From: Clostridiales bacterium
GTDB lineage: Bacteria; Bacillota; Clostridia; Christensenellales; CAG-314
NCBI GenBank assembly: GCA_022508325.1
Contig: JAFLVL010000008.1
Coordinates: 3,585 to 36,908 of the forward strand
Direction of reading: 5' to 3'
Length of the DNA: 33,324 nucleotides
Shown: in pieces, positions 26,901-33,324 of the stretch
How positions within the stretch are numbered: the first letter of the stretch is position 1
How the letters are laid out: each line of letters opens with the position of its first letter
Program-made: the position numbers and the translations under genes
Notes under the pieces: generated by a model
The model's input: only the letters and a program-made list of their open reading frames with translations
Told to the model about the DNA's origin: nothing
Database searches by the model: none

Positions 26901-27199
26901 ACTTCTTCTACCGTGTAACCTCTGCTGTAATTGACTTGAGCAAGATAGTCTTTACCTTCTCTTTCAACGATCGTTATTACGTCGCTGCTGGAAGTCCAAG
27001 TTGCAGGATAGGTCTTGGTCTCGTCACCGAGCGTGGCGGGAAGGTCGAAGTCTTCGGTAACAACAGCCGGTGTCTCGAGGAAGTAACGGTCAAGAGCATC
27101 TGCTTTGCTGATGCCACCACATGCCGCAAGAACAACCGCGCTCGTTACGCACAAAACTACCAACAACGCAATCAGTGTCAATCTTGTTGTCTTTTTCAT
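23918..27199 (-). CDS. Large modular surface lipoprotein (Ig-like, OB-like, duplicated unknown domain, C-terminal beta domain)
   Basis: Signal peptide with lipobox VLAAC; ITWSV and ATWTSSSDVITI Ig-like segments; OB-like VGDVIDVTGILGYYKGFQIQPL; EEP linker; NNAYAGSCDVEVDGITWNIEGN C-terminal module. SD AAGGAGA. Confidence 0.85.
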   Translation of the reverse strand: MKKTTRLTLIALLVVLCVTSAVVLAACGGISKADALDRYFLETPAVVTEDFDLPATLGDETKTYPATWTSSSDVITIVEREGKDYLAQVNYSRGYTVEEVTLTVSLGGKNTKDFVVTVDYMDVYKFSDNFVFPQKGAKVSDDFPLQSSFEFRGETATITWSVPDDYSHLLKVEGNTCKVTLPEGADEKAQLWATFTYHEEGQDEEKATVKYNLTVGEQAEHVAGVHNIYSQADQPVDFSGYIVAIHEIGMSYKNATFYAVDDDFCFGYYFYRVKATEADLEKMEVGVHVTITGATSKDYNGLWENNSNGNCVVDEKIEKINPKDHVYALDNDAVAGVSSVLYHESTFVSLTGWTVSKVLTDAPEVGNNAVLFYVKNGDSQEIAVSVSKYMGLHYSAATTDDTYNALYGLWNTVKVGDVIDVTGILGYYKGFQIQPLSADDVKIGGTAKTYADAVAIKEAVTKVNAEIAKLPSLVIANTTINMPTVDGVTISVHVCGAERTANFANGKLNITPQSFKDARTIVVTYSKGDCEVYECFVINSQKKSDADVLADIEKEIAAVEKNVEKAGDIDLTEIGASYAGVEITWSVKNGEPDWASLKDGVLTITAPASGELILVATVKVGQLAAKSVELTLNVNVTNGTPAPVAGTYKLGLYQVSLDKVLYGKGTLTSANFQETTEDISEAATFTLAEVDGGWTIKVGDKFLELNSSNRQVLVDASTQPWVWNGDAGVMTFTVNSKIYYLGTYGTFDTISASETFRITDSNASAVGVSQFVAQWVETTDVNGLARPVAGTYVFGLYQASLKKTLYATGTLTSANFQETTEDITKAATYTLARVTGGWTIKVGGKFLELNSSNRQVLVDESTQPWVWDKDAGVLTFTVNKKIYYLGTYGTFDTISASETFRISGENASAVGVSQFVAKFVLAVPAAEEPEEPEEPEEPEVPDNTKLVYTLTTSTKGSNNAYAGSCDVEVDGITWNIEGNADQTPWRFGGKNLTGVDRKLTGKNAIEGKITKIVVNFGAATVTVNSVTLKVYSSDPTVEGAEPIFTQTLTHEANGTATVTSEQGWTNCYYQIVFNVTAGSSNQFVTISTIEFRG
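24387..24422. repeat. 9-bp tandem repeat, 4 units, encoding the EEP linker
   Basis: GGTTCTTCG GGTTCTTCA GGTTCTTCA GGTTCTTCA on the plus strand. Confidence 0.9.
24449..24841 (-). repeat. Intragenic tandem duplication, copy 2 (131 aa)
   Basis: PVAGTYVFGLYQASLKK...ASAVGVSQFVA; differs from copy 1 at about 21 of 131 residues by hand count. Confidence 0.92.
24881..25273 (-). repeat. Intragenic tandem duplication, copy 1 (131 aa)
   Basis: PVAGTYKLGLYQVSLDK...ASAVGVSQFVA; 432-bp period relative to copy 2. Confidence 0.92.
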
Positions 27200-27227
27200 G
27201 TAATTTTCTCCTTATTAAATTTTTCTG

Positions 27228-28457
27228 TTATTTTGAATAACTGAATACTGTGATATTGCCGGAGCCTTTCTCATATTGGAAGCCGGCAACTTTGAGCACA
27301 TCACCCACTTCGATAGCGCTAGCTGACGTTGCAGACACGGTGAACGTGAAAGTTGCTTCCGTGCCGGTTGCGCCCTTAGTCGTCAATTTATTGGCAGTAC
27401 CCGTGAAAGTGATAAGACCCTTTACGCTGTCGTATTCGGCACTAGTAACCGTTACTTTGCCGTAGCAGTTTTTGCTGGCGTTCTCGGAATACTTCGTCGT
27501 ATCGTCAAAGGTGAGATAGTAGTTGGCTTGCTTTGTCTTGGACTTGTGTTCACCGGAGTAAACGTCGTCCCACTCGATACCGGACAATTGCCAACTGCCA
27601 CTGTGCTGTTTCAACACGCCGATGATGACGTAGAGGTCACCAAGCTTCATCTTGGAACCGGAGTCGTCGTTGTAGCCGGTGTAGACGTTCAAAGTATATG
27701 CCTTGCCGTCGTCGCCGATTTGCGTAGCAATGAAAGTGTGTGTACCACTACTGCTAATAACTACTTCGGTCAAGTAAGCCTCAATGCTGTAGAAACCAAT
27801 GTAATCCTTGAAAGCGTTGGGGTTGGCAAGGAAGTCTTTAATAGAAAGAGGCTTTACCTCGTCGGAATACAGCGGGTCTTCCAACTGGGAATTGAGACGA
27901 AGTTGAATTTTCTTAGCGAAAGCAGCTGCCTTTTGAAAAACTTTGTAATACTCGTCGGTGGGGTCGCATTTATTAGCAGAGAAACCGTTCTCAACGAGTT
28001 CAAGGTTCAACAGCTTCAAGTTCTTGTCGCTGTCCGTCTTGTACCAAACGTAACCCAACAAGCGTTGACCGACAGAGTCTGTCTTGGGCTTGCCACCCGT
28101 GGTAGATTGCAATACAATTAGGGTAGCCTTTGACAGCTGCTCTTGTACAAAATTGGAAGCAGCCTTGCCCCACTTTTCCCAACCGCTGGTGCTTTCGGGT
28201 GTGTCGATGCCGTAGTAGCGGACGGTGCCGACGTTGACGAAGTTGGTCGTGTCACCATCGGTGTAGCTCGCAACTTTTGCCTCGCCTATGCCGTCCTTAG
28301 AGAATGACTTGCCATCGTAGGATGCTTTAAGTTTGAGTGATTTCGTAATCTTGTCGTAGTGCTCGGTGTTGTCGGCAATCTTGTTTGTGTCGCACGCGAC
28401 TAAAACACACGACAACACTAAGAGCAATGCAACAAGTACAGGAATTAATTTTTTCAT
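27228..28457 (-). CDS. Secreted lipoprotein thermonuclease (staphylococcal nuclease family) with C-terminal OB-like domains
   Basis: Lipobox VLVAC; YTDGDTTNFVNVGTVRYYGIDTPES, GKAASNFVQEQL, VGQRLLGYVWY, LNLELVENGFS; SNase catalytic-type D, R, D, T, E, R residues appear retained. Confidence 0.88.
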   Translation of the reverse strand: MKKLIPVLVALLLVLSCVLVACDTNKIADNTEHYDKITKSLKLKASYDGKSFSKDGIGEAKVASYTDGDTTNFVNVGTVRYYGIDTPESTSGWEKWGKAASNFVQEQLSKATLIVLQSTTGGKPKTDSVGQRLLGYVWYKTDSDKNLKLLNLELVENGFSANKCDPTDEYYKVFQKAAAFAKKIQLRLNSQLEDPLYSDEVKPLSIKDFLANPNAFKDYIGFYSIEAYLTEVVISSSGTHTFIATQIGDDGKAYTLNVYTGYNDDSGSKMKLGDLYVIIGVLKQHSGSWQLSGIEWDDVYSGEHKSKTKQANYYLTFDDTTKYSENASKNCYGKVTVTSAEYDSVKGLITFTGTANKLTTKGATGTEATFTFTVSATSASAIEVGDVLKVAGFQYEKGSGNITVFSYSK

Positions 28458-28481
28458 GTACTAATCCTTTTAATAATTGGC

Positions 28482-29885
28482 TTATTTGCCACCGCAGTTC
28501 TTATAAGCGTCTCTCAATGCCTTAGCTGCATCCGGCTTTTGTCCGCTGATAACGTATTGAACTACGTTGCCTACTTGTTCACGAGCTGTGGAGGAACCAA
28601 CGAAAGCGGGAGAGGTGAAATATCTTTCGGTGAGACCTTCTGCTGCAAGAGCTGCTCTGGCAACTACGTCGCTGTCAGCGTTATCCAAGAAATCTGCATA
28701 GAAAGGAACTTCGTAAACGGACTTACGAGAGGGGTTGTAACCGCTTGCCTTGGAGAAGGTAGCTTGGAAGGTAGGATCAAGGAGTTCTTTCATGAACAAC
28801 CAAGTCATGATTTCCTTTTCATCGGGGTTGGATACGCTGTGACCGCCGCGAAGCATTACGAGTGACGGACCTTGAGAAATGCATTCGTCATGAAGTTTGC
28901 CTTGAGCGTCAACGTATGCGGGAATACCCGTAACACCGGTTGTGAAAGCGCTGCTCTTTTGGTTAGAAGCGCCTGCGGAAGAACCGATGCAGTATACAAG
29001 ACCACCTTTTTCGGGTCCTTTAATGAACAGACCGCTGGTGTAAGAACCGTAGAGTTCTTGGGTTGTAATCCAACCTTTGTCATAGTAGCCGGCAATTTCT
29101 TCAAGCCAAGCCTTTGCGCCGTCGTTGTTGAAGATGTAACGGTTGTCGCCTTCTACTGTCGTGTAGCCAAAGCCGCGTTGCATTGCCGTAGTGATGAACC
29201 AGTTAGCTTCGCTGTCGTAACCGAGCGGCGTGCATCCTTCCCACTTTTCAGCAATAATAGCGCATTGTCTCCACAGTTCGTCCCAAGTCGTAGCGGGTTG
29301 AAGTCCAAGTTCTTCAAGAGCGTCTGCATTGTAGTAAAGCAGCTCGGTGGACTTAACGAACGGAAGGGTAAACAGAGCGTTCTTGTCGTAGCTAGCGGGT
29401 ACACCATAGTAGTAGCTAGCATAACCTTCGTTGAAGTAACCTTCGACAAAGTCATCCTTCTCTTCTTGAGTGAAACCGATGCGTACGGTCTTGGTCGTGC
29501 CGTCTTCAAGTGGAACGTCGTAGTTGTCAGCTTTCAAGAGATACTTGTTGAGGTCAACAACCAATTCACTCGAAAGATATTGAGCAACGTGGTCTGCATA
29601 GCAATACGCAAGGTCGGGTTGAAGTCCTGCTTGAATGTCAGAACGAACCTTACTCAAAACTTGATCATATCCGCCGGGAGCAATGTGTTGCACTTTCCAG
29701 CCGGGATATTTCTCTTCAAAGGTTTTGATTGCATTCTGCGTTTGCGTCTGCAACGAGTCTCCTTGAGAAGAATAGAAGATAATCGTATGTTCGTAGTCAG
29801 CCGCATCTTCGCACGCTGCAAAAATCGTCAAGCAGCCTGCAAGTAGCATAACGACAACGATCATGCTAATGAGTAGTTTTTTCAT
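28482..29885 (-). CDS. ABC transporter extracellular solute-binding lipoprotein (family 1, UgpB/MalE-like)
   Basis: Lipobox TIFAAC; IIFYSSQGDSLQTQTQNAIKTFEEKYPGWKVQHI, FVKSTELLYYNADALEELGLQPATTWDELW. SD AAAGGAG. Confidence 0.9.
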   Translation of the reverse strand: MKKLLISMIVVVMLLAGCLTIFAACEDAADYEHTIIFYSSQGDSLQTQTQNAIKTFEEKYPGWKVQHIAPGGYDQVLSKVRSDIQAGLQPDLAYCYADHVAQYLSSELVVDLNKYLLKADNYDVPLEDGTTKTVRIGFTQEEKDDFVEGYFNEGYASYYYGVPASYDKNALFTLPFVKSTELLYYNADALEELGLQPATTWDELWRQCAIIAEKWEGCTPLGYDSEANWFITTAMQRGFGYTTVEGDNRYIFNNDGAKAWLEEIAGYYDKGWITTQELYGSYTSGLFIKGPEKGGLVYCIGSSAGASNQKSSAFTTGVTGIPAYVDAQGKLHDECISQGPSLVMLRGGHSVSNPDEKEIMTWLFMKELLDPTFQATFSKASGYNPSRKSVYEVPFYADFLDNADSDVVARAALAAEGLTERYFTSPAFVGSSTAREQVGNVVQYVISGQKPDAAKALRDAYKNCGGK

Positions 29886-29983
29886 AGTTTTCTCCTTTTT
29901 ATTATTTTAATTCAACGCGTTTGGGCGCGTAAATTACAAAATTGAAGTCTTTCTTGTTGTGAAATAATTTACCTTTACAATAG

Positions 29984-30024
29984 TTTGCGCAATACGGCAA
30001 TAAACTTTCGCCGTATTGCGTAAA
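29984..30024 (-). other. Strong intercistronic stem-loop upstream of the solute-binding protein gene
   Basis: TTTGCGCAATACGGC (29984-29998) and GCCGTATTGCGTAAA (30010-30024), 14 of 15 complementary, no T tract. Confidence 0.8.
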
Positions 30025-30040
30025 CCGAAAAATTTGGATT

Positions 30041-31132
30041 TTAACCCTTTGTACCGCTCTTAGATACACCGCGCATAATGTACTTGCGGCAGGTGAGGAA
30101 GAGAACGAACAGAGGCGCACTTACCATGCAAACTGCTGCCATCTTCAAGGTGTTCAGCGATTCCGATTGACCGTAGAGACCGTCATACATCGTGCTGCCG
30201 TCAGCTTGTACTCTGTCGACGAAGCCGCCGGTTACCCAGTTGGTGATCATTTGCCAGTTCTCGGTATTGACCAGACGCGGCCAAATGTAGCTATTCCAAG
30301 TACCGATGAACTTCAACAGAGTGATTGAAATAAGCGTCGGAGCTGTCAAAGGAACCATAACCTTAATCAGATAGCCGAGGTCGGAGAGTCCGTCCACCTT
30401 TGCCGCCTGATAGAGCGAATTGGGAATCTGCATAAAGTTGTTACGAAGCAAGTAAATGTAGTACACACTTACAAGGAAGGGCAGAATAAGTACCGTGTAG
30501 GAGTCCGTCCAACCGAGCTTAGCAACTACGATATAGTTACTGAGGGTATACATTTCGCCCGGAATCATCATGGTCGCAAGCATTACCGCAAATAGAATGT
30601 TCTTGCCCTTGAATTCCATACGAGCCAGCGCGTAAGCCGTCAGTATCGTCAGTATTACGCCAAGCGTTGTGGAAAGCAAACCAACAACGATTGTGTTGAT
30701 GAGAATTTGCCCAAAGGAGCCGCCGTTATTACCGGAACTGGTTTGATGCAATACTAGCGAATAGTTGCCCCATTGGAATGTCTTGGGGAAGAAGGTAGGT
30801 ACCGCTTCGCGGAATTCCGGCTCCGTCTTGACGGATGACATAACCATCCAATAGAAGGGAAGGAATGCAAGGAGCGCGCAGAATGTCAAGAAAATATAGA
30901 CGAATACGTCCTTGACGATGCGTTGAGTCTTTTGCTTCTTCAATTGACGCTCTACGTCGAATTCCGTAGGAGCTTGTTCAAATTGCACCGAGCCACTATT
31001 CTCAACAACAGGAGCTTGTTCCTCAGCAACAACTGCGGGAGATTCTACTGCAAGTTCTTCGGAGTCTTGCGGCAAAACAACTTGTTCTTCGGGAGTTACG
31101 ATTTGTTCAGTTTCAGTTTTCTTCTTAGCCAT
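30041..31132 (-). CDS. Carbohydrate-type ABC transporter permease (UgpE/MalG-like) with acidic N-terminal extension
   Basis: EAAxxDG-type loop YQAAKVDGLSDLGYLIKVMVPLTAPTLISI; TM segments; about 85 polar residues before TM1. Confidence 0.9.
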   Translation of the reverse strand: MAKKKTETEQIVTPEEQVVLPQDSEELAVESPAVVAEEQAPVVENSGSVQFEQAPTEFDVERQLKKQKTQRIVKDVFVYIFLTFCALLAFLPFYWMVMSSVKTEPEFREAVPTFFPKTFQWGNYSLVLHQTSSGNNGGSFGQILINTIVVGLLSTTLGVILTILTAYALARMEFKGKNILFAVMLATMMIPGEMYTLSNYIVVAKLGWTDSYTVLILPFLVSVYYIYLLRNNFMQIPNSLYQAAKVDGLSDLGYLIKVMVPLTAPTLISITLLKFIGTWNSYIWPRLVNTENWQMITNWVTGGFVDRVQADGSTMYDGLYGQSESLNTLKMAAVCMVSAPLFVLFLTCRKYIMRGVSKSGTKG

Positions 31133-31143
31133 ATCGCACCTCC

Positions 31144-32199
31144 TTATTTATACGTTGTACGCTTTTTGGTAACCATGTTGTTAATCCAAGTGATGAACAT
31201 GATGATGATGAACAACATTAGCGAGCCAGCGAATGCGTAGCCTGTTTGACCAAGTTCTATGTAGCGGTATAGATATCCTACCATTGTACCCATATCATAG
31301 TCCATACCCATTTCTACACCGAAAATACCTACGATTGCGGAATATTGCTTCATGCCGCCCATGATACCTGTAACGAGCAGGTAGCTGATTTGCGGGGAAA
31401 TCATGGGAGCGGTAATTTTCCACAGAACGGTGCTGCGGCTTGCGCCGTCAACTTTTGCAGCGTCGTAGTATTGCTTGTTGATGCTCTGCAATGCCGAGAA
31501 CAGAATCAAGATTTTGAAAGGAAGTCCCGACCAGACCTCGTACACTATTACTACGATGTACTTTGCCCAAGGTATAGACAACGCTTCACCAATTTCCCAA
31601 TGCGGAGAGGTAATGCCCGTCCAGTCAATCTTAGTGCCTAAAATTAGGTTGACTAAACCCCAAGTGCTGCCATCTGCGCCGGTCTCCAACTGTGTTTTGG
31701 TACCGATAACGCTGAAGAAGGTTGCAAATACGGCGCCCATTGCCAACGCGTTGGTGAGGTACGGCAGGAAGAGTATCGTTTGATACGCCTTTTGCACTGC
31801 CTTGATGGAGTTCAACGCAACGGAAATGAGCAAAGCGAGTAACGTTGAAAGAGGAACGGAAACAAACGTGAATACGAGCGTATTCACAAGGCATTGCACG
31901 AAGGACGCGCCGCCCGTACCGGTATCACCCTTCAAAACGCGGATGAAGTTCTCAAAACCCCACTTGTCAAAGCTGCCGGTCATGGCACTATAATTAACTT
32001 TAAAGGAGTTGATGAACGCCGCGATGATGGGATAGAAGGTAAATACTGCCATTAACGCCAACGCGGGGATCATGAAGAGCCAGCCGCTTTGCGATCTCAG
32101 CGCGCGACGAGCCTTTTCACCCTTGGTGAGCGTTGGACCGTCTGCAATCACCAAATCCGCTTGGACGTCTTTTGGCGTTTGATTTTTAAATTCTGCCAT
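31144..32199 (-). CDS. Carbohydrate-type ABC transporter permease (UgpA/MalF-like)
   Basis: YYDAAKVDGASRSTVLWKITAPMISPQISYLLV; start overlaps the upstream stop codon (TAATG). Confidence 0.9.
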   Translation of the reverse strand: MAEFKNQTPKDVQADLVIADGPTLTKGEKARRALRSQSGWLFMIPALALMAVFTFYPIIAAFINSFKVNYSAMTGSFDKWGFENFIRVLKGDTGTGGASFVQCLVNTLVFTFVSVPLSTLLALLISVALNSIKAVQKAYQTILFLPYLTNALAMGAVFATFFSVIGTKTQLETGADGSTWGLVNLILGTKIDWTGITSPHWEIGEALSIPWAKYIVVIVYEVWSGLPFKILILFSALQSINKQYYDAAKVDGASRSTVLWKITAPMISPQISYLLVTGIMGGMKQYSAIVGIFGVEMGMDYDMGTMVGYLYRYIELGQTGYAFAGSLMLFIIIMFITWINNMVTKKRTTYK

Positions 32200-33287
32200 T
32201 AGCGTATCCTCTCTTCGGTTTCTCCGTTAAACAAGAATACCTTGTTGGGTTTGAGTGTGAACTTGAGCTTATCAGCCTTAGCAGGCAAAGCTACGTCGCT
32301 GTCGATGATGCAGCGTACCGTGGGCTTCGTGGAGCTCTCGTGAGTGGAAACGACGGACTTGTCTCTACCCATGACTTCAACGTGGTCAACGTTCAACGTC
32401 AACGTGCCGATACGAACGCGTGAAGCGGGGTCATACACAAATCCCTCGGGACGAACACCGACGTAAACGTCTTGGTCTTCGAGTTCGGTATTCATGATGA
32501 CGTCTTCGCCAACGTAAACCTTCTTGTTGAATACTTTGCCCTTGAAGATATTGATTGGGGGAGTTCCAAGGAAGTTGGCAACGAACAGGTTGTTGGGATC
32601 GTCGTAGATGCCTTGCGGATCGCCAATCTGTTGCACTACGCCCAACTTCATAACAACCATAATGTCGCAAATGGACATTGCTTCTTCTTGGTCGTGGGTT
32701 ACGAATACGGTCGTAATACCTGTCTCGCGTTGAATACGCTTGATTTCCTCACGGGTTTGCAGACGCAAACGAGCGTCCAAGTTGGACAGAGGTTCGTCGA
32801 GAAGCAGCACGTTGGGCATCTTGACCAGAGCGCGAGCGATTGCAACACGCTGTTGCTGACCGCCGGAAAGCTCGCTGGGCTTACGTTGAAGCAAGTCCTC
32901 GATTTGCACCAGGCGCGCCGCGTCCAAAGCGCGAGCATTACCCTCTTCCTTCTTGATACGCATGTTATCAAGCGGGAAACGAATGTTCTGCTCAACAGTC
33001 ATGTGGGGATACAACGCGTAGTTCTGGAAAACCAGACCAATGCCGCGTTTCTCTGCCGCAAGGGTGGTTACGTCTTGCTCATCAAACAAAATTTTGCCCG
33101 ATGAAGGAGACTCCAAGCCCGAGAGCATGAAGAGAGTTGTTGATTTTCCGCAACCGGAAGGTCCAAGCAGACCGACGAGTTTACCGGAGGGTATCTCGAT
33201 ATTCATATCGTCAACCGCTCTGACCTCTTTGCCGCCCTTGTTTCTGCTGGGGAAAATCTTTGTTAGGTTCTGAAGTGTAATTTTCAT
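32199..33287 (-). CDS. ABC transporter ATP-binding protein (UgpC/MsmK/MalK-like)
   Basis: LLGPSGCGKSTTLFMLSGLE, LSGGQQQRVAIARALV, LLLDEPLSNLDARLR, THDQEEAMS, TOBE-type C-terminus. Confidence 0.93.
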   Translation of the reverse strand: MKITLQNLTKIFPSRNKGGKEVRAVDDMNIEIPSGKLVGLLGPSGCGKSTTLFMLSGLESPSSGKILFDEQDVTTLAAEKRGIGLVFQNYALYPHMTVEQNIRFPLDNMRIKKEEGNARALDAARLVQIEDLLQRKPSELSGGQQQRVAIARALVKMPNVLLLDEPLSNLDARLRLQTREEIKRIQRETGITTVFVTHDQEEAMSICDIMVVMKLGVVQQIGDPQGIYDDPNNLFVANFLGTPPINIFKGKVFNKKVYVGEDVIMNTELEDQDVYVGVRPEGFVYDPASRVRIGTLTLNVDHVEVMGRDKSVVSTHESSTKPTVRCIIDSDVALPAKADKLKFTLKPNKVFLFNGETEERIR

Positions 33288-33324
33288 AAGCGTTATACCT
33301 CGCGCTTTATTATTTTTATTTTTA

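Noticed and set aside
26225-27244. 339-aa plus-strand ORF opposite the large lipoprotein
   Set aside because: Antisense to a well-supported CDS; no motifs, low-complexity Cys/Val-rich translation.
28872-29846. 324-aa plus-strand ORF opposite the solute-binding protein gene
   Set aside because: Antisense to a gene with clear family motifs, lipobox and SD; its translation has no recognisable motifs. Codon-bias artefact.
28482-33287. Reading the ABC system as a plain glycerol-3-phosphate or maltose importer
   Set aside because: Family similarity does not fix the substrate, and the co-transcribed nuclease argues for testing other ligands; no specific ugp/mal symbol was assigned.
1-33324. tRNA, rRNA, prophage, integrase or transposase genes
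   Set aside because: No cloverleaf-like or rRNA sequence was recognised in intergenic regions, and no ORF shows integrase or transposase motifs.

Overview
The window looks like a chromosomal segment of an uncultured Clostridia-like Firmicute. Almost every gene is on the minus strand; the exceptions are murG and one short ORF. In window order it holds: a ParC/ParE-type topoisomerase pair; two alpha/beta hydrolases; a murG; a WYL regulator facing a 58-aa ORF; a Ddl / membrane-anchored MurF-like / hydrolase cell-wall operon; tsaE-tsaB-rimI; ribU behind an FMN riboswitch with its own terminator; pfkA plus a GH20 hexosaminidase; a potABCD-type polyamine importer; a galactokinase-family kinase; and a six-gene minus-strand operon at 23918-33287. 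That last operon is the best candidate for an under-described system. It encodes a UgpC-like ATPase, two UgpA/UgpE-like permeases and a lipoprotein solute-binding protein, followed by a lipoprotein staphylococcal-nuclease homolog with extra OB-like domains and a 1093-aa modular surface lipoprotein with a recent tandem domain duplication. The arrangement suggests surface digestion of nucleic acid coupled to ABC uptake. Smaller unexplained signals include a hairpin repeat family abutting stop codons, paired palindromic operators for the WYL regulator, a 132-bp TIR-bounded structured segment between the FMN terminator and ribU, a near-leaderless tsaE promoter, and a strong intercistronic hairpin before the solute-binding protein. 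All calls come from reading the sequence and supplied translations; no searches were run.
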